Shown here piece after piece: positions 19,775 through 28,860 of a stretch of DNA of 43,092 nt. The notes below the pieces were generated by a model. That model was not told where the DNA came from and did no database searches. It saw nothing but the letters and a program-made list of their open reading frames with translations. Origin of the DNA: an uncultured Microbulbifer sp. (GTDB lineage Bacteria; Pseudomonadota; Gammaproteobacteria; Pseudomonadales; Cellvibrionaceae); the NCBI RefSeq assembly GCF_947498635.1, contig NZ_CANMKV010000037.1, positions 1 to 43,092 on the forward strand, given 5' to 3'. Each line of letters opens with the position of its first letter. The stretch's first letter is position 1. A program made the position numbers and the translations under genes.

Positions 19775-21301
19775 TCAAAGTGACGCGGGCTCTTCGGTTT
19801 TATTTGGTGCTTTTTGATCCGGGAAGATATCTTGGGCCTTGCTGGAAGAAAATTTTAGTATCCCATCATCTATAGGCGTTTTTAATAAAATTTTGAAATC
19901 TTGTTCATAATTATTTAACAGGCGCCATGGGTATTTTTTTCCCTGGCGAGGTAGTACGCTATTTCCTCTTTTTACATAGCCGGAGTTCAGGCTGCCCATT
20001 ACGGAGTTATCTACACTACAGTCTTCATTATCTTCCGCCAGGCAAATATTGTAATGATGGTTGTCCATATGATTGAGCAAGCGACAAATATAGCGTGCGG
20101 AGATATCGGCTTTTAGGGTCCAGGGGGCATTGGTGTAACCAAATACCCAAGACATATTGGGGACCCCCTCCAGCAGAACGGCCTTATAAGTTAGCTTTTC
20201 ATTGATATGAATTTTTTCGCCATCAACACAGAGCTGGATACCGCCAAGCACCTGTAAATTCAACCCCGTGGCAGTGATTATGATGTCTGCGTCGATTTTT
20301 TGACCGGATTTTAGATGGATTTCATTATGCCCAATAGTTTCAATCTCTGCCGTTTCTACTGAGGCTTTGCCCGATTTTATAGCTTTGAAAAGGTCGTTAT
20401 TGGGGACTGCGCAAATACGTTGATCCCAGGGGTTATAGCTCGGGGTAAAATGGCTCATGTCAAAACCACGGGGCAAGCTCTTGCGAACTCCTCGTATGAA
20501 TAACCTTCGCATAAATTTGGGCCAGCGCTGAGAGGCTTTAAAAAGCCAGCGTTGTATTTTAACGTTGCGCCAGCGAGCCAGCTTAAAGACCCAAGATTTT
20601 GGTAGGAACTTCAAAAGCCAGGCGGAGAGGTTGTCGAATGCTGGCACGGATATGACATAACTGGGCGAGCGCTGCAGCATTGTGACATGTGCGGCCCGGG
20701 TGGCCAGGGCAGGCACCAGGGTTACGGCAGTGGCACCACTGCCGATTACTACAATTTTCTTGTTTTGGTAATTCAGGTTTTCAGGCCAGTGCTGGGGATG
20801 AATGTAACTACCGCGGAACTGGCTTGCCCCAGGAAGTTTGGGCAGGTATCCCCGGTGATGATCGTAGTATCCCGTACAGGAAATCAGGAAGGTACAGCTA
20901 TAACCGCGGGGCTCCCCAGTAACGGTATTACTTCCCTCTAGAACCCAATGAGATTTATGACTATTCCAGTTGGCCTTGTAGAGGTCGATGTTAAAGTGAA
21001 TATCGTCGGTGATAGCGTACTCTTCCGCGGTATCATGGATATATTGGCGAATGGAGGGGCCATCCGCCAAAAGTTTGAGTCCTGGCCAGGGGCGAAAATC
21101 AAAACCAAAGCTGAACATATCCGAATCAGAACGTATACCGGGGTAGCGGAACAAATCCCAGGTGCCACCGATTTGAGTGCGACGCTCAAGGATGGCAATT
21201 TTCTTTGTTGGGCACTCGCGACGAAGGTGACAGGCCGCGCCGATTCCGGAGAGCCCGGCACCAATAATCAATACATCAAAGTGGAGCGGTTGCACAGTCA
21301 T
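19775..21301 (-). CDS. Flavin-containing Baeyer-Villiger-type monooxygenase
   Basis: A 508-residue FAD/NADPH monooxygenase. The FAD Rossmann motif is at 13-18 (GAGLSG). The Baeyer-Villiger fingerprint FxGxxxHxxxWP is intact (FRGSYIHPQHWP, 162-173). The NADPH Rossmann motif follows at 187-192 (GSGATA), then the ATG-type motif (TATGLN). Such enzymes insert oxygen beside a ketone to form esters or lactones. It is divergent from the AraC-type regulator with a 111-bp shared control region, so that regulator probably controls it. It is convergent with the alkyl sulfatase. The substrate is unknown; a medium or long aliphatic ketone would fit the neighbours. Confidence 0.93.
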   Translation of the reverse strand: MTVQPLHFDVLIIGAGLSGIGAACHLRRECPTKKIAILERRTQIGGTWDLFRYPGIRSDSDMFSFGFDFRPWPGLKLLADGPSIRQYIHDTAEEYAITDDIHFNIDLYKANWNSHKSHWVLEGSNTVTGEPRGYSCTFLISCTGYYDHHRGYLPKLPGASQFRGSYIHPQHWPENLNYQNKKIVVIGSGATAVTLVPALATRAAHVTMLQRSPSYVISVPAFDNLSAWLLKFLPKSWVFKLARWRNVKIQRWLFKASQRWPKFMRRLFIRGVRKSLPRGFDMSHFTPSYNPWDQRICAVPNNDLFKAIKSGKASVETAEIETIGHNEIHLKSGQKIDADIIITATGLNLQVLGGIQLCVDGEKIHINEKLTYKAVLLEGVPNMSWVFGYTNAPWTLKADISARYICRLLNHMDNHHYNICLAEDNEDCSVDNSVMGSLNSGYVKRGNSVLPRQGKKYPWRLLNNYEQDFKILLKTPIDDGILKFSSSKAQDIFPDQKAPNKTEEPASL

Positions 21302-21412
21302 TACCCTCTTGGCATTTTCAGGGTTACTAGACTGCGTAGAAGCGCAGGCTTTTTATTGCTACATTGCGACAAAAAATTATCTTGAGGCGTCATTGGACGC
21401 TCTGGAGGAGCA

Positions 21413-22462
21413 GTGGGTAGTGTTATACGAGCCAGTGTACTTACGGGGTATGGAGCACTGACCACAGAGTTGGGGGGGCATACCGCTAACTTCCTCTCTG
21501 AATTTAATATCCCAGGGGATATTGTCGTCTCAGATACCCGTCTGCTCCCCCATGTCGATGTGGCTCGCCTGTTGGAAGTTTCTGCCCAGCGGTTACAGTG
21601 CCCCGATTTCGCCCTTCGCCTCGCTGCGCGACAAGGAGTTGACCGGCTTGGGGGTATCGCTGTGATTGCTTGCAATTCTGCTTCCGCGCGGGAAGCGGTC
21701 GAGGCGGTGGCCCGGTTTATGTCGCTGCACAGCCCGGCGATACAGTTGCGTATTGAGCCCGTGTGTAACGGCCCCTATGAGCGGCTGGTTTTTGACCAGC
21801 TCGATCCGGCACTATCGCGCTTCTGCCAAATCCATGAGCAAACCCTGGGGAACACGCTGGCCATGCTACGTATGTTAATGGGGGAAAACGCCGCCCCGCA
21901 GAGGGTTTTAATACCCCATGCGGCTCTGGCTGAGCGCTCGGGTTACAGAGATTACTTTACCTGCCCAGTGGAATTTCTCTCTGGCTACTGTGCTATGGAG
22001 TTTCTCGCTGAGCATTTGGATGCCCGGCTCACCTCAGCTGACCCGGTAACTAAGCGGCTGGCTACAAATTACCTGGAGCAGCAATTGGTTTCGGCGGCGG
22101 TTTCCCTGAGCGCGCGGGTACGAGAGCTCATGCGGCAATTACTGCCGACTGGTCAATACCAAGTTGCAGTTATTGCCGCTCACCTGAGCTTGCATCCGCG
22201 CACTCTGCAGAGACGTTTGGCGTTGGAAGGGCTGCGCTTTGACACCTTATTGGATTGGGTGCGCAGGGAACTAGCAGCAGAATACTTATCGAACACAGGC
22301 CTAGCCCTGGGACAGATAACCGGTCTGTTGGGCTATGCCGAGCAGAGTACCTTTCAGCGTGCTTGCAGACGTTGGTTTGCAGATACCCCGCGCAATTATC
22401 GGCGCCGGTTGGCACGAATTGAAAGTGTCGCGCAGCGGGGGGCGGTGCGCGCTGGTCAATAG
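21413..22462 (+). CDS. AraC-family transcriptional regulator
   Basis: A 349-residue regulator of the OruR/ArgR-like subtype, with an N-terminal arabinose-binding-like sensor domain (about 20-210, PF12625 type) and a C-terminal double helix-turn-helix (about 240-335: VAVIAAHLSLHPRTLQRRL, then ITGLLGYAEQSTFQRACRRWF, TPRNYRR). It starts at a GTG after GGAGGAG; spacing is tight but no better start exists. It diverges from the Baeyer-Villiger gene and its last seven bases overlap the convergent DUF1254 gene. This subtype usually activates a nearby catabolic gene. Confidence 0.92.
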   Translation: MGSVIRASVLTGYGALTTELGGHTANFLSEFNIPGDIVVSDTRLLPHVDVARLLEVSAQRLQCPDFALRLAARQGVDRLGGIAVIACNSASAREAVEAVARFMSLHSPAIQLRIEPVCNGPYERLVFDQLDPALSRFCQIHEQTLGNTLAMLRMLMGENAAPQRVLIPHAALAERSGYRDYFTCPVEFLSGYCAMEFLAEHLDARLTSADPVTKRLATNYLEQQLVSAAVSLSARVRELMRQLLPTGQYQVAVIAAHLSLHPRTLQRRLALEGLRFDTLLDWVRRELAAEYLSNTGLALGQITGLLGYAEQSTFQRACRRWFADTPRNYRRRLARIESVAQRGAVRAGQ

Positions 22463-24027
22463 TCTGTGGGTTCTACCTCCCCCGGTCGCCAGGTTTTTTT
22501 CAGCCAGGGCCCGAGGGGTCCGTAAAGACGCAGAATAACAAAAAAACCTTTATCGGGGATTGTCTCAAGCCAGTTGTGTTCCAAACCTTTAGGGGCCTTG
22601 GGGCCAAAAAAGATGTCATAGGAGCCATCGGGATTTTGCTTGATGCCCTTGCTTTGGCTACTGACAGAGGGGAACTTTTGGCTTGTCTTTAGTTGAGAGC
22701 GGGTTTGGCTGTCGTAGATATTGACGGCCCAGAACGCATTGACCGGTACTTCTGGTGGTAAGTGCAATTTGTACTTTTTAGATCCATCGAAAGGCTCTTT
22801 ATTCTCATCGACAAAGGCGATGGCATAGTCGGACCCCTTGCCGGGTTCTATTGCGGTCATCGCCGGGCTAACACCGGTGTAGGGGTAGAAATAGCTGACG
22901 CGCGCATCGCTATTGATTGTCTTGCCATCGGCGCCATTGAAGAAAATATTCTTGCCGGGAAATGCCATTACCCAAGCACTGTCGGTACCGGGGTAGATCT
23001 TAATATCTGAGAGAGATTTGTCGGTGCGCGGATACCAGACAATCGAGCGAGCGATGCCGTTGCCGATGGCCACAGCGTCGGTAAGGATTTTGGTCATGCG
23101 TTCATCCGGGCTAAACGCCTTGCCTTTCTCAATCCCGATAGAGGCAAAAAGGCCGCGAGTTTCCGGGTTTAGCATGCCTATCCACTCATACTGAATGACT
23201 TCATTAAGATGTTTGTAGAACTCATAATTGTTGGGGTGAATGGTGTTGAATGCTTTTCCCGAGGCGCTAATAAAGACCATTCTGGGCGGATTCCCTTTTC
23301 TAGAAAGGGGGTAGATTCTGAGGTGGTCTTTTACGTTTTGAGCTGCGGCATCCAGAGGTTGATGACTCGGTGAGCGCATAAATACCCAGACGCGGTAGGA
23401 GCGGGGGTAGACCGGGAAATAACCAAAGGGCAGGTTGCCTTTATAGTCTGGGGGCAAAACCAGATATTTCCCTCCTCGTCCCTTGTCTGGACCGGGGTGG
23501 CCTATATCCTCCACATAGCGGAACCAGGCGTCGTTAAAGGCTCCGCTGACCTCTGGTGGCGCATGTAAGACTGTGGGGCCATCGCGCTTTAGGTCTAGGA
23601 AAGCAAGCGTGTAAATGGTGGAGGTGTTGCCGGTGAGAAATAGTGACTCTGCGCTCATTAATCGGTCAAAAATCAAAACCTCATTGACCGCTTTGGCACC
23701 TAATTCGCGCCCCCCTTTCATCAAGCCATGAACCGAAGCACCTTGGATGCCTTTTAAAAAACTATCAACCGCGCGCATCTGATCCAGATAGTCGTAGAGC
23801 TTTTCTGCGGTTTCTGGGTAGGGCGCGCCATCACGGAATTTCAGCAAACCGATACTGCTTTTCACCTCATCGGGTGTTTTTATAGATTCCACTGTTTTCT
23901 TACTCACATCAGCGCTTGAGCTAGGATGAGATAGTGCGAGAAAGAGTAAAATGATGAGAAAAATCAACCTCCAAGAATTACCGGGTACCGGAGGCTGTTG
24001 TAGTGGCGGTGATGGCCTGCTGTTCAA
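22456..24027 (-). CDS. DUF1254/DUF1214-domain exported protein
   Basis: A 523-residue protein whose N-terminal segment (about 20-39) is a signal peptide or membrane anchor. DUF1254 (about 120-230, with LTGNTSTIYTLAFLDL and GPTVLHAPP) and DUF1214 (about 390-500, ending LRLYGPLGPWLKK) are both present. The family is widespread in proteobacteria that degrade fatty or aromatic compounds and has no agreed biochemical role. Translation appears to begin at a TTG with a GAGG upstream, because the next ATG falls after the signal peptide. It overlaps the AraC gene tail to tail. Confidence 0.88.
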   Translation of the reverse strand: MNSRPSPPLQQPPVPGNSWRLIFLIILLFLALSHPSSSADVSKKTVESIKTPDEVKSSIGLLKFRDGAPYPETAEKLYDYLDQMRAVDSFLKGIQGASVHGLMKGGRELGAKAVNEVLIFDRLMSAESLFLTGNTSTIYTLAFLDLKRDGPTVLHAPPEVSGAFNDAWFRYVEDIGHPGPDKGRGGKYLVLPPDYKGNLPFGYFPVYPRSYRVWVFMRSPSHQPLDAAAQNVKDHLRIYPLSRKGNPPRMVFISASGKAFNTIHPNNYEFYKHLNEVIQYEWIGMLNPETRGLFASIGIEKGKAFSPDERMTKILTDAVAIGNGIARSIVWYPRTDKSLSDIKIYPGTDSAWVMAFPGKNIFFNGADGKTINSDARVSYFYPYTGVSPAMTAIEPGKGSDYAIAFVDENKEPFDGSKKYKLHLPPEVPVNAFWAVNIYDSQTRSQLKTSQKFPSVSSQSKGIKQNPDGSYDIFFGPKAPKGLEHNWLETIPDKGFFVILRLYGPLGPWLKKTWRPGEVEPTDY

Positions 24028-24919
24028 CCTTAATTCCTCTCTACTAGGCCTTGCTTGCTGTCAATGGACCTTCAGGAAGGTTCCGATTTAGCCGGGTTTC
24101 AGTTTAGGGGTTCGCATGGCTAAGGATGAGCCTGCGTTGGTTAGTGATCAGTATAATAACGCGGCAAAAAGCGCCATTATTACCCTCGGTTGTGTAAGGC
24201 CATGGTGTGTCGTTAGCCTTTACACTCTCTAAAGAAACTCGATGGTGACACTATTCCCTAGTTGGATTTATTCAGTTCAGTAGCCACCCAATATAGTTGC
24301 GGATGAAACTTTCTGAGTTGAGTCCGCAAGCTGCAAAATGAATTTTTCCGATACCTCTCAGGCCAAAAAATAATGGGGGTGTAAATATATTAGACCCCTT
24401 CCGCTGGCGCCTATCAGGGCGCCTATTTCCGCACCTTCCATAAGGCTATTAAAAGAAAATAGAGCAAATTGGGAGAGTGGCACTGTTGCATGAATCCTAT
24501 CTACCAAGTTTCGCCTGTTATTCGCGAGAGAGTCCTGTGTAAATGGCAATAAATTTTCAAGGTGAGTACCAAGACAGCGATTTATTTTTATTAGTCAGTT
24601 GCGTAGCAAAATGTCAATTACAAGTATGCTTTGTGTCAATTTTTCTTGGTGTGAGATAGTGCGCATAGTGACTGAGAACTGATGCCACTCATGAAATAAG
24701 TTGCCTTAGTATTGAAAATAATTTGCAAAAGAATAATCAATTTGCTGTTTTCTGAGCGCTTTTAAAAATAGGTTTCTCTCTGGTGCGCTCTAGTGAAATT
24801 ATTTTCTCATGGTATGTCTTGTTCATTAATAATCAAAAGTCAACAATAAAAAATTATAGAAAATTATGACTTTTGTGAACTACAAGTACACGAATGAAAA
24901 CTCCATCACAGGATTTTAA
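24028..24919. other. Gene-free AT-rich region before the biosynthetic operon
   Basis: About 890 bases with no supported gene. A minus-strand frame at 24358-24549 has no family resemblance and no ribosome site. AT content rises toward the operon promoter, as expected for a control region. Confidence 0.4.
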
Positions 24920-24938
24920 GATAATGCTTGTCATTATG
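24920..24938 (+). promoter_or_regulatory. Fur-box-like operator
   Basis: GATAATGCTTGTCATTATG agrees with the classical 19-bp Fur box (GATAATGATAATCATTATC) at 15 positions, and its outer hexamers are perfectly inverted (ATAATG / CATTAT). It covers the -35 box of the promoter at 24928, where a repressor would block polymerase. Iron repression of the following operon is therefore predicted; it has not been tested. Confidence 0.6.
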
Positions 24939-24956
24939 GAGAGCTGACTTTATAAA
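24928..24956 (+). promoter_or_regulatory. Sigma-70 promoter of the biosynthetic operon
   Basis: TTGTCA (24928-24933), exactly 17 bases, then TATAAA (24951-24956). Each hexamer differs from consensus by one base. Transcription would start near 24963, giving a leader of about 85 bases before the first gene. Confidence 0.7.
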
Positions 24957-25047
24957 ATGATCGTGCCATGTAGGTGGCTCTTGTCACTTTTGAAGGGGGT
25001 GGATGAGAGTCACAGGATAAGTTTTAAAAAAAATAATTGGACTAACA

Positions 25048-26517
25048 ATGTTCTCGCTTGCCGACCTGTTCGATGGGGTTGTTACTGGTTCTTGGCTTGG
25101 AAGCCTGGAAAATCTGACTGGGGAAAAATTGACGGCACAATGTTGTGGGAGGGCTCTATCACTCCTACAGCAGACCGATATTCAATTGGCCCATGGGGAT
25201 AAAATTGTCATTAGAGCCCAGAACGATTTTTTTACTGTGGCGACAATGTTGTCCGCCTGGCACCTCGGTCTGGTGGTGGTCCCCATTAAGGGGGATGCTG
25301 GACAGGCGGCAGTGGAATCCATTGCCGCTGACTGCAATGCGAAGGCAATTGTGGAAGGTGAAAGTATTGCTTTACTGGAAACCTATCGCCCGCAGCAAAA
25401 ATTGTTTGAGCTGCATACCGCATCCAGAGTGACTGGCGTTGATCTGGCCCTGATTATTTATACCTCGGGGAGTACCGGCAAGCCAAAGGGCATAATGCTC
25501 ACACATCAAAACGTTCTTACCTCTCTGCAGTCGACCTCCGATTATTTGCGTCTGGATAGTGAGGACCGCATACTTTGCCTCTCACCTCTATCCTTTGATT
25601 ACGGCCTGTATCAGGTCTTGTTTGCCCTTTTCAAGGATTGCACAACAATTCTTTACGATAAAACATTCAATCCTCTACATGTTTTAAAAGTAATATCTGA
25701 AATGAAAATTTCAGTACTGCCCATAGTCCCGGCAATGGGAGCTGCACTATCCAAGTTGCTATCGCTGGTAAAACCTGATCTTTCTCACTTACGGGCAATC
25801 ACCAACACCGGCGGTCACTTGCCGGAGTACGTTATTCGCGCCTGGAAGCAGTACTGTCCCGCACTCAATGTCTTTGCAATGTATGGCCTTACCGAGTGTA
25901 AAAGGGCCCTTTATCTTGAGCCGGAGCTTTGGGAGCAGAAAATGGGTTCGGTGGGTAAGCCAATACCGGGATTGGATGTCCGCATTTTCCTATTAGACGA
26001 GTTGCAAAATACTTACCATGAGGCAAAAGCTAATGAAGTTGGTGAGCTTTTTGTACGTGGTTCAGGGGTTATGCAAGCTTATTATGACCCCAGTGCGAAA
26101 GGTGGTGCACAGATTATCAGCGGCCTTTATCGCGATGATAACTGGCTGGCGACTGGTGATTTATTCAGCCGAGATGATGAGGGCTTTTACTATTTCAAAG
26201 GTCGCTCTAAAGACCTGATTAAGCAAGCCGGTTTTTGCTTGTTCCCAAAAGACCTGGAAGGGGTGATTGATGCATGCCCTCTGGTTCATCTCAGTGCAGT
26301 TTTGGCGTCCAGTGACAGATATCAAAATGAAATTGCGGTATGTGTATTAGAGCTTCATGAAAATACGCCCGAGCATCAGCAGCAATTCAAAGCATGGCTG
26401 AAAGACAACCTGGATGCTGACTATACGCCGCGTGAAGTCAGGTTTGTCGAGGCGATAAAGTTGACAGCCAACAGTAAGATTGATAGGCAAAAGCTGCAGC
26501 AAGAGCTGGAGTTTTGA
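25048..26517 (+). CDS. AMP-forming acyl/aminoacyl-ACP ligase (exosortase-associated / prolyl-ligase type)
   Basis: A 489-residue ANL-superfamily enzyme, predicted to adenylate a carboxylic or amino acid and load it on the cluster's carrier protein. Core motifs: A3 TSGSTGKPKG (139-148), A4-like SFDYGLYQ, A5 MYGLTE (278-283), A7 TGDLF, A8 GRSKDLIK, and the catalytic lysine A10 in NSKIDR (Lys477). The SFDYGL-Q segment is typical of L-prolyl-AMP ligases and of ligases paired with PLP decarboxylases in exosortase loci. It is the first gene of the operon. No strong ribosome site precedes the ATG. Substrate is not decidable by eye; an alpha-amino acid is favoured because a decarboxylase follows. Confidence 0.85.
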   Translation: MFSLADLFDGVVTGSWLGSLENLTGEKLTAQCCGRALSLLQQTDIQLAHGDKIVIRAQNDFFTVATMLSAWHLGLVVVPIKGDAGQAAVESIAADCNAKAIVEGESIALLETYRPQQKLFELHTASRVTGVDLALIIYTSGSTGKPKGIMLTHQNVLTSLQSTSDYLRLDSEDRILCLSPLSFDYGLYQVLFALFKDCTTILYDKTFNPLHVLKVISEMKISVLPIVPAMGAALSKLLSLVKPDLSHLRAITNTGGHLPEYVIRAWKQYCPALNVFAMYGLTECKRALYLEPELWEQKMGSVGKPIPGLDVRIFLLDELQNTYHEAKANEVGELFVRGSGVMQAYYDPSAKGGAQIISGLYRDDNWLATGDLFSRDDEGFYYFKGRSKDLIKQAGFCLFPKDLEGVIDACPLVHLSAVLASSDRYQNEIAVCVLELHENTPEHQQQFKAWLKDNLDADYTPREVRFVEAIKLTANSKIDRQKLQQELEF

Positions 26518-26537
26518 GCTGGTTGCGATAGGAAGTG

Positions 26538-26551
26538 CCGAGGTTCCTCGG
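26538..26551 (+). other. Small hairpin in the only sizeable gap of the operon
   Basis: CCGAGG-TT-CCTCGG lies in the 150-base gap between ligase and decarboxylase. It lacks a T run, so it is more likely an mRNA stability or processing element than a terminator. Confidence 0.35.
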
Positions 26552-26667
26552 TGAGTCGGCAACGCCAGGCCGGCTTTAAATAAAAAAAAGTGAGACCGGA
26601 AAGTCGTAAATACGGCTGAAATATTTGTGCCCTATAAGAATGATTATAAATTTCTCCAGGTGATACC

Positions 26668-27816
26668 ATGAAAGCTTCCTTGGAAAAGCTTGTTGCCCAG
26701 CTTAATGAGCAAAGGCGACACTTTTCAACACCTTGTTATATTTACTCCCTAAAGGATGTAGCCAACAACTACCGAAAACTCAAGGATAGCTTGGGGACAT
26801 CCCTGATTTATTCTCTCAAGGCTAATAGCTGCCTCGATCTTATTGTGCGTAGTGGCCATGTATTTGAAGACGGCATTGAAATCGCTTCTATTGGTGAGTT
26901 GAATCTTCTCCCCAGAGGAGAGAGTCCTCGCTATATCAACAATCCATCTGCCGATAAGAGTTTTTTGCGGGCAGCGATTGCCAGTAAATGTACCTTGGTC
27001 ATCGATAACCTTTCCCAGCTGGAAATTGTGAAAGAATTCCAGGGGAAACGCCCCATTAATCCTCTGATACTTCGTCTTAATCCCAGTACTCTGGATCAAT
27101 TTGAAGAATCCACGACAGTGACGAAAAAAGACCACTTTGGCTTGGGGTGGGGTGATGTGGAATCTGCTTTGGCATTTTGCAAAGAGAACGATTTGAAGGT
27201 CGGCGGATTTCATGTGTTCCGCGGATCATATAATTTTAGCAAGCTAGCCAACAGCACAGCGCAAGCTGCTCTACAAATAGTTCATAAGTTTGAAAGCGCA
27301 CTTGGATACCCAATCGGATTAGTTAATCTGGGTGGCGGCTTTGATCTGAATTGGGAAAGTCATGAGTTTGACTTTGAGCATTATCGGAATCTACTCGGTG
27401 AATTCCCTTCGCATATACAGATTGCCCATGAAAGTGGCCGAGCTCTCATGGCAAGTGCTGGATATTTTGTGACCGAAGTTCGCTATGTGAAATCCATTGA
27501 GGGGCAGCAGTATGGGGTTTGTGATGGTGGCATGGCTCAAAATTTCCTCTTGGCAAAAACAGAAAGTACATTTAAACGCTACAGCCAGCCTTTGATTTTA
27601 CGTGAAGGTAGAGTGCTGGAAGGTGATAGCAAGCCACAAAATTGCTTACTGGTGGGAACTTCCTGCAACAAGGAAGATATTATTGGTGAGACAAAAGGCG
27701 TGGCCTTACAGCCTGGTGATCTCGTTATATTTAGTAATTGCGGAGCCTACAATGCGAGCTATACCGTTGCTCCATTTTTGAGTTTGCCTTCTGCCAAATC
27801 TTATCTAATGGAGTAG
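26668..27816 (+). CDS. Fold-type III PLP-dependent decarboxylase (BtrK / LysA family)
   Basis: A 382-residue enzyme of the ornithine/diaminopimelate decarboxylase family. Seen: PLP lysine in YSLKAN (Lys51), HVFRGS (His182) stacking segment, phosphate-binding GGGF (222-225), the ESGR version of EPGR (255-258), CDGG (285-288), and the catalytic acid loop GTSCNKEDI with Cys333. NASY near 362 completes the site. All residues for decarboxylation are kept. The pairing with an AMP ligase and a discrete carrier protein is the BtrK arrangement, in which glutamyl-ACP is decarboxylated to 4-aminobutyryl-ACP. It is therefore likely to act on an ACP-bound amino acid here. CAGGTGAT precedes the ATG. Confidence 0.85.
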   Translation: MKASLEKLVAQLNEQRRHFSTPCYIYSLKDVANNYRKLKDSLGTSLIYSLKANSCLDLIVRSGHVFEDGIEIASIGELNLLPRGESPRYINNPSADKSFLRAAIASKCTLVIDNLSQLEIVKEFQGKRPINPLILRLNPSTLDQFEESTTVTKKDHFGLGWGDVESALAFCKENDLKVGGFHVFRGSYNFSKLANSTAQAALQIVHKFESALGYPIGLVNLGGGFDLNWESHEFDFEHYRNLLGEFPSHIQIAHESGRALMASAGYFVTEVRYVKSIEGQQYGVCDGGMAQNFLLAKTESTFKRYSQPLILREGRVLEGDSKPQNCLLVGTSCNKEDIIGETKGVALQPGDLVIFSNCGAYNASYTVAPFLSLPSAKSYLME

Positions 27817-27819
27817 CTT

Positions 27820-28860
27820 ATGGAACTGCAAACTATTGCTGGCGGCTTTGTCGTCAGCCAGCTTTCTTCACTTTCGCCTGTGCCGGCTTCTCTGAAGACT
27901 CTATTGGAGAGAGCCTGTGTACGTCTGTTTGATGCATCAATGATTATTGAGGATCCCTTGACAAAGTTGGCTCCTCTTCGGGAACCATCGGTTAAGCAGC
28001 CTCTAGAGCAATTTGAGCAGACATTTGTTATCGATCAAATCATTGACCAGGTACGTGATCATGGGCTGGCGGATCACTTCCATGAAATGATCGGGCTCTT
28101 TGGTTCTATCATGATGAGCCTGACTGCAACTGAAACACAGTTGGCACAGGTGAATGACTGGGTGGAGCAGGGAATTTTTGGCCATTTCCTAATGACCGAT
28201 CCTGGTGGCCCCAGCTTGCAGAGTTGGAAGACCGAGCTGCAAGGTAGTGATGAAGAGATGCAGCTTGTTGTTAATAAAGTCCATGGTATTGAGGCACATA
28301 AACTGGGATTTGCCATGGTGGTTGCCAAACAGGCGGCGCGTCCATTTCCAATGACCATAATGTTGCCCCCAGAGCTTTGTACCGAGTTAAAACAAACTCC
28401 CGTCGGTGAGTCTTTCTTGGATGGCAAGCTGCAACTTGGTAATTGCCGTGGCAGTGTCACTGTAAGCAAAGACATGCTATTGAGTAAGGGCGGTCTTGGG
28501 AGTGTCAATCGATTCCTGACACTAGTTCGTCCCCGCTTCGTGAAATCCCTGATGCACTTTGTGCTCTGGTTGAAGGATCGGGGTGAAGTAGAGCTATCCA
28601 TTACCGATCAGGAGCATATCGAGTATCTGATTTGCCTATGCAACGAGCAGGCGTCAGCAACAGTCTTTTCTATGCATAGTGTAAATAGGGTTTTGGCAAC
28701 GAAGTTTGCCAGTAATGAACTGCTTTTAGATTTAGTATCATCAGGAAAGGTTAAAAATACAGCGTGTCAGCGTGATTTACTAGCATTCACTAAAATGGAG
28801 GGAAGCTCCTACCGCTGCTTATTCGAGATTTACAGTAAGGCGAAAGGGCATCGGGTATGA
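27820..28860 (+). CDS. Divergent acyl-CoA dehydrogenase homologue, probably degraded active site
   Basis: A 346-residue protein. The middle part (about 120-165) keeps the shape of the acyl-CoA dehydrogenase beta domain: FLMTDPGGPSLQSWKTEL stands where CLTEPGAGSDxxxxRT is normal, and a second strand KLGFAMVVAKQA follows. The C-terminal helices resemble the family weakly, and the IYEGTxxIQ block that carries the catalytic glutamate cannot be found. I therefore read it as a non-catalytic or altered partner, possibly forming a complex with the complete dehydrogenase at 31232. It starts three bases after the decarboxylase stop and overlaps the next gene by four bases. Confidence 0.5.
   Translation: MELQTIAGGFVVSQLSSLSPVPASLKTLLERACVRLFDASMIIEDPLTKLAPLREPSVKQPLEQFEQTFVIDQIIDQVRDHGLADHFHEMIGLFGSIMMSLTATETQLAQVNDWVEQGIFGHFLMTDPGGPSLQSWKTELQGSDEEMQLVVNKVHGIEAHKLGFAMVVAKQAARPFPMTIMLPPELCTELKQTPVGESFLDGKLQLGNCRGSVTVSKDMLLSKGGLGSVNRFLTLVRPRFVKSLMHFVLWLKDRGEVELSITDQEHIEYLICLCNEQASATVFSMHSVNRVLATKFASNELLLDLVSSGKVKNTACQRDLLAFTKMEGSSYRCLFEIYSKAKGHRV

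Noticed and set aside
24358..24549. Minus-strand 63-codon frame before the biosynthetic operon
   Set aside because: No ribosome site, no recognisable family and atypical composition.
24957..25202. Small frame overlapping the start of the AMP ligase
   Set aside because: It begins at the predicted -10 region of the promoter and shows no family resemblance; the ligase frame has full motifs.
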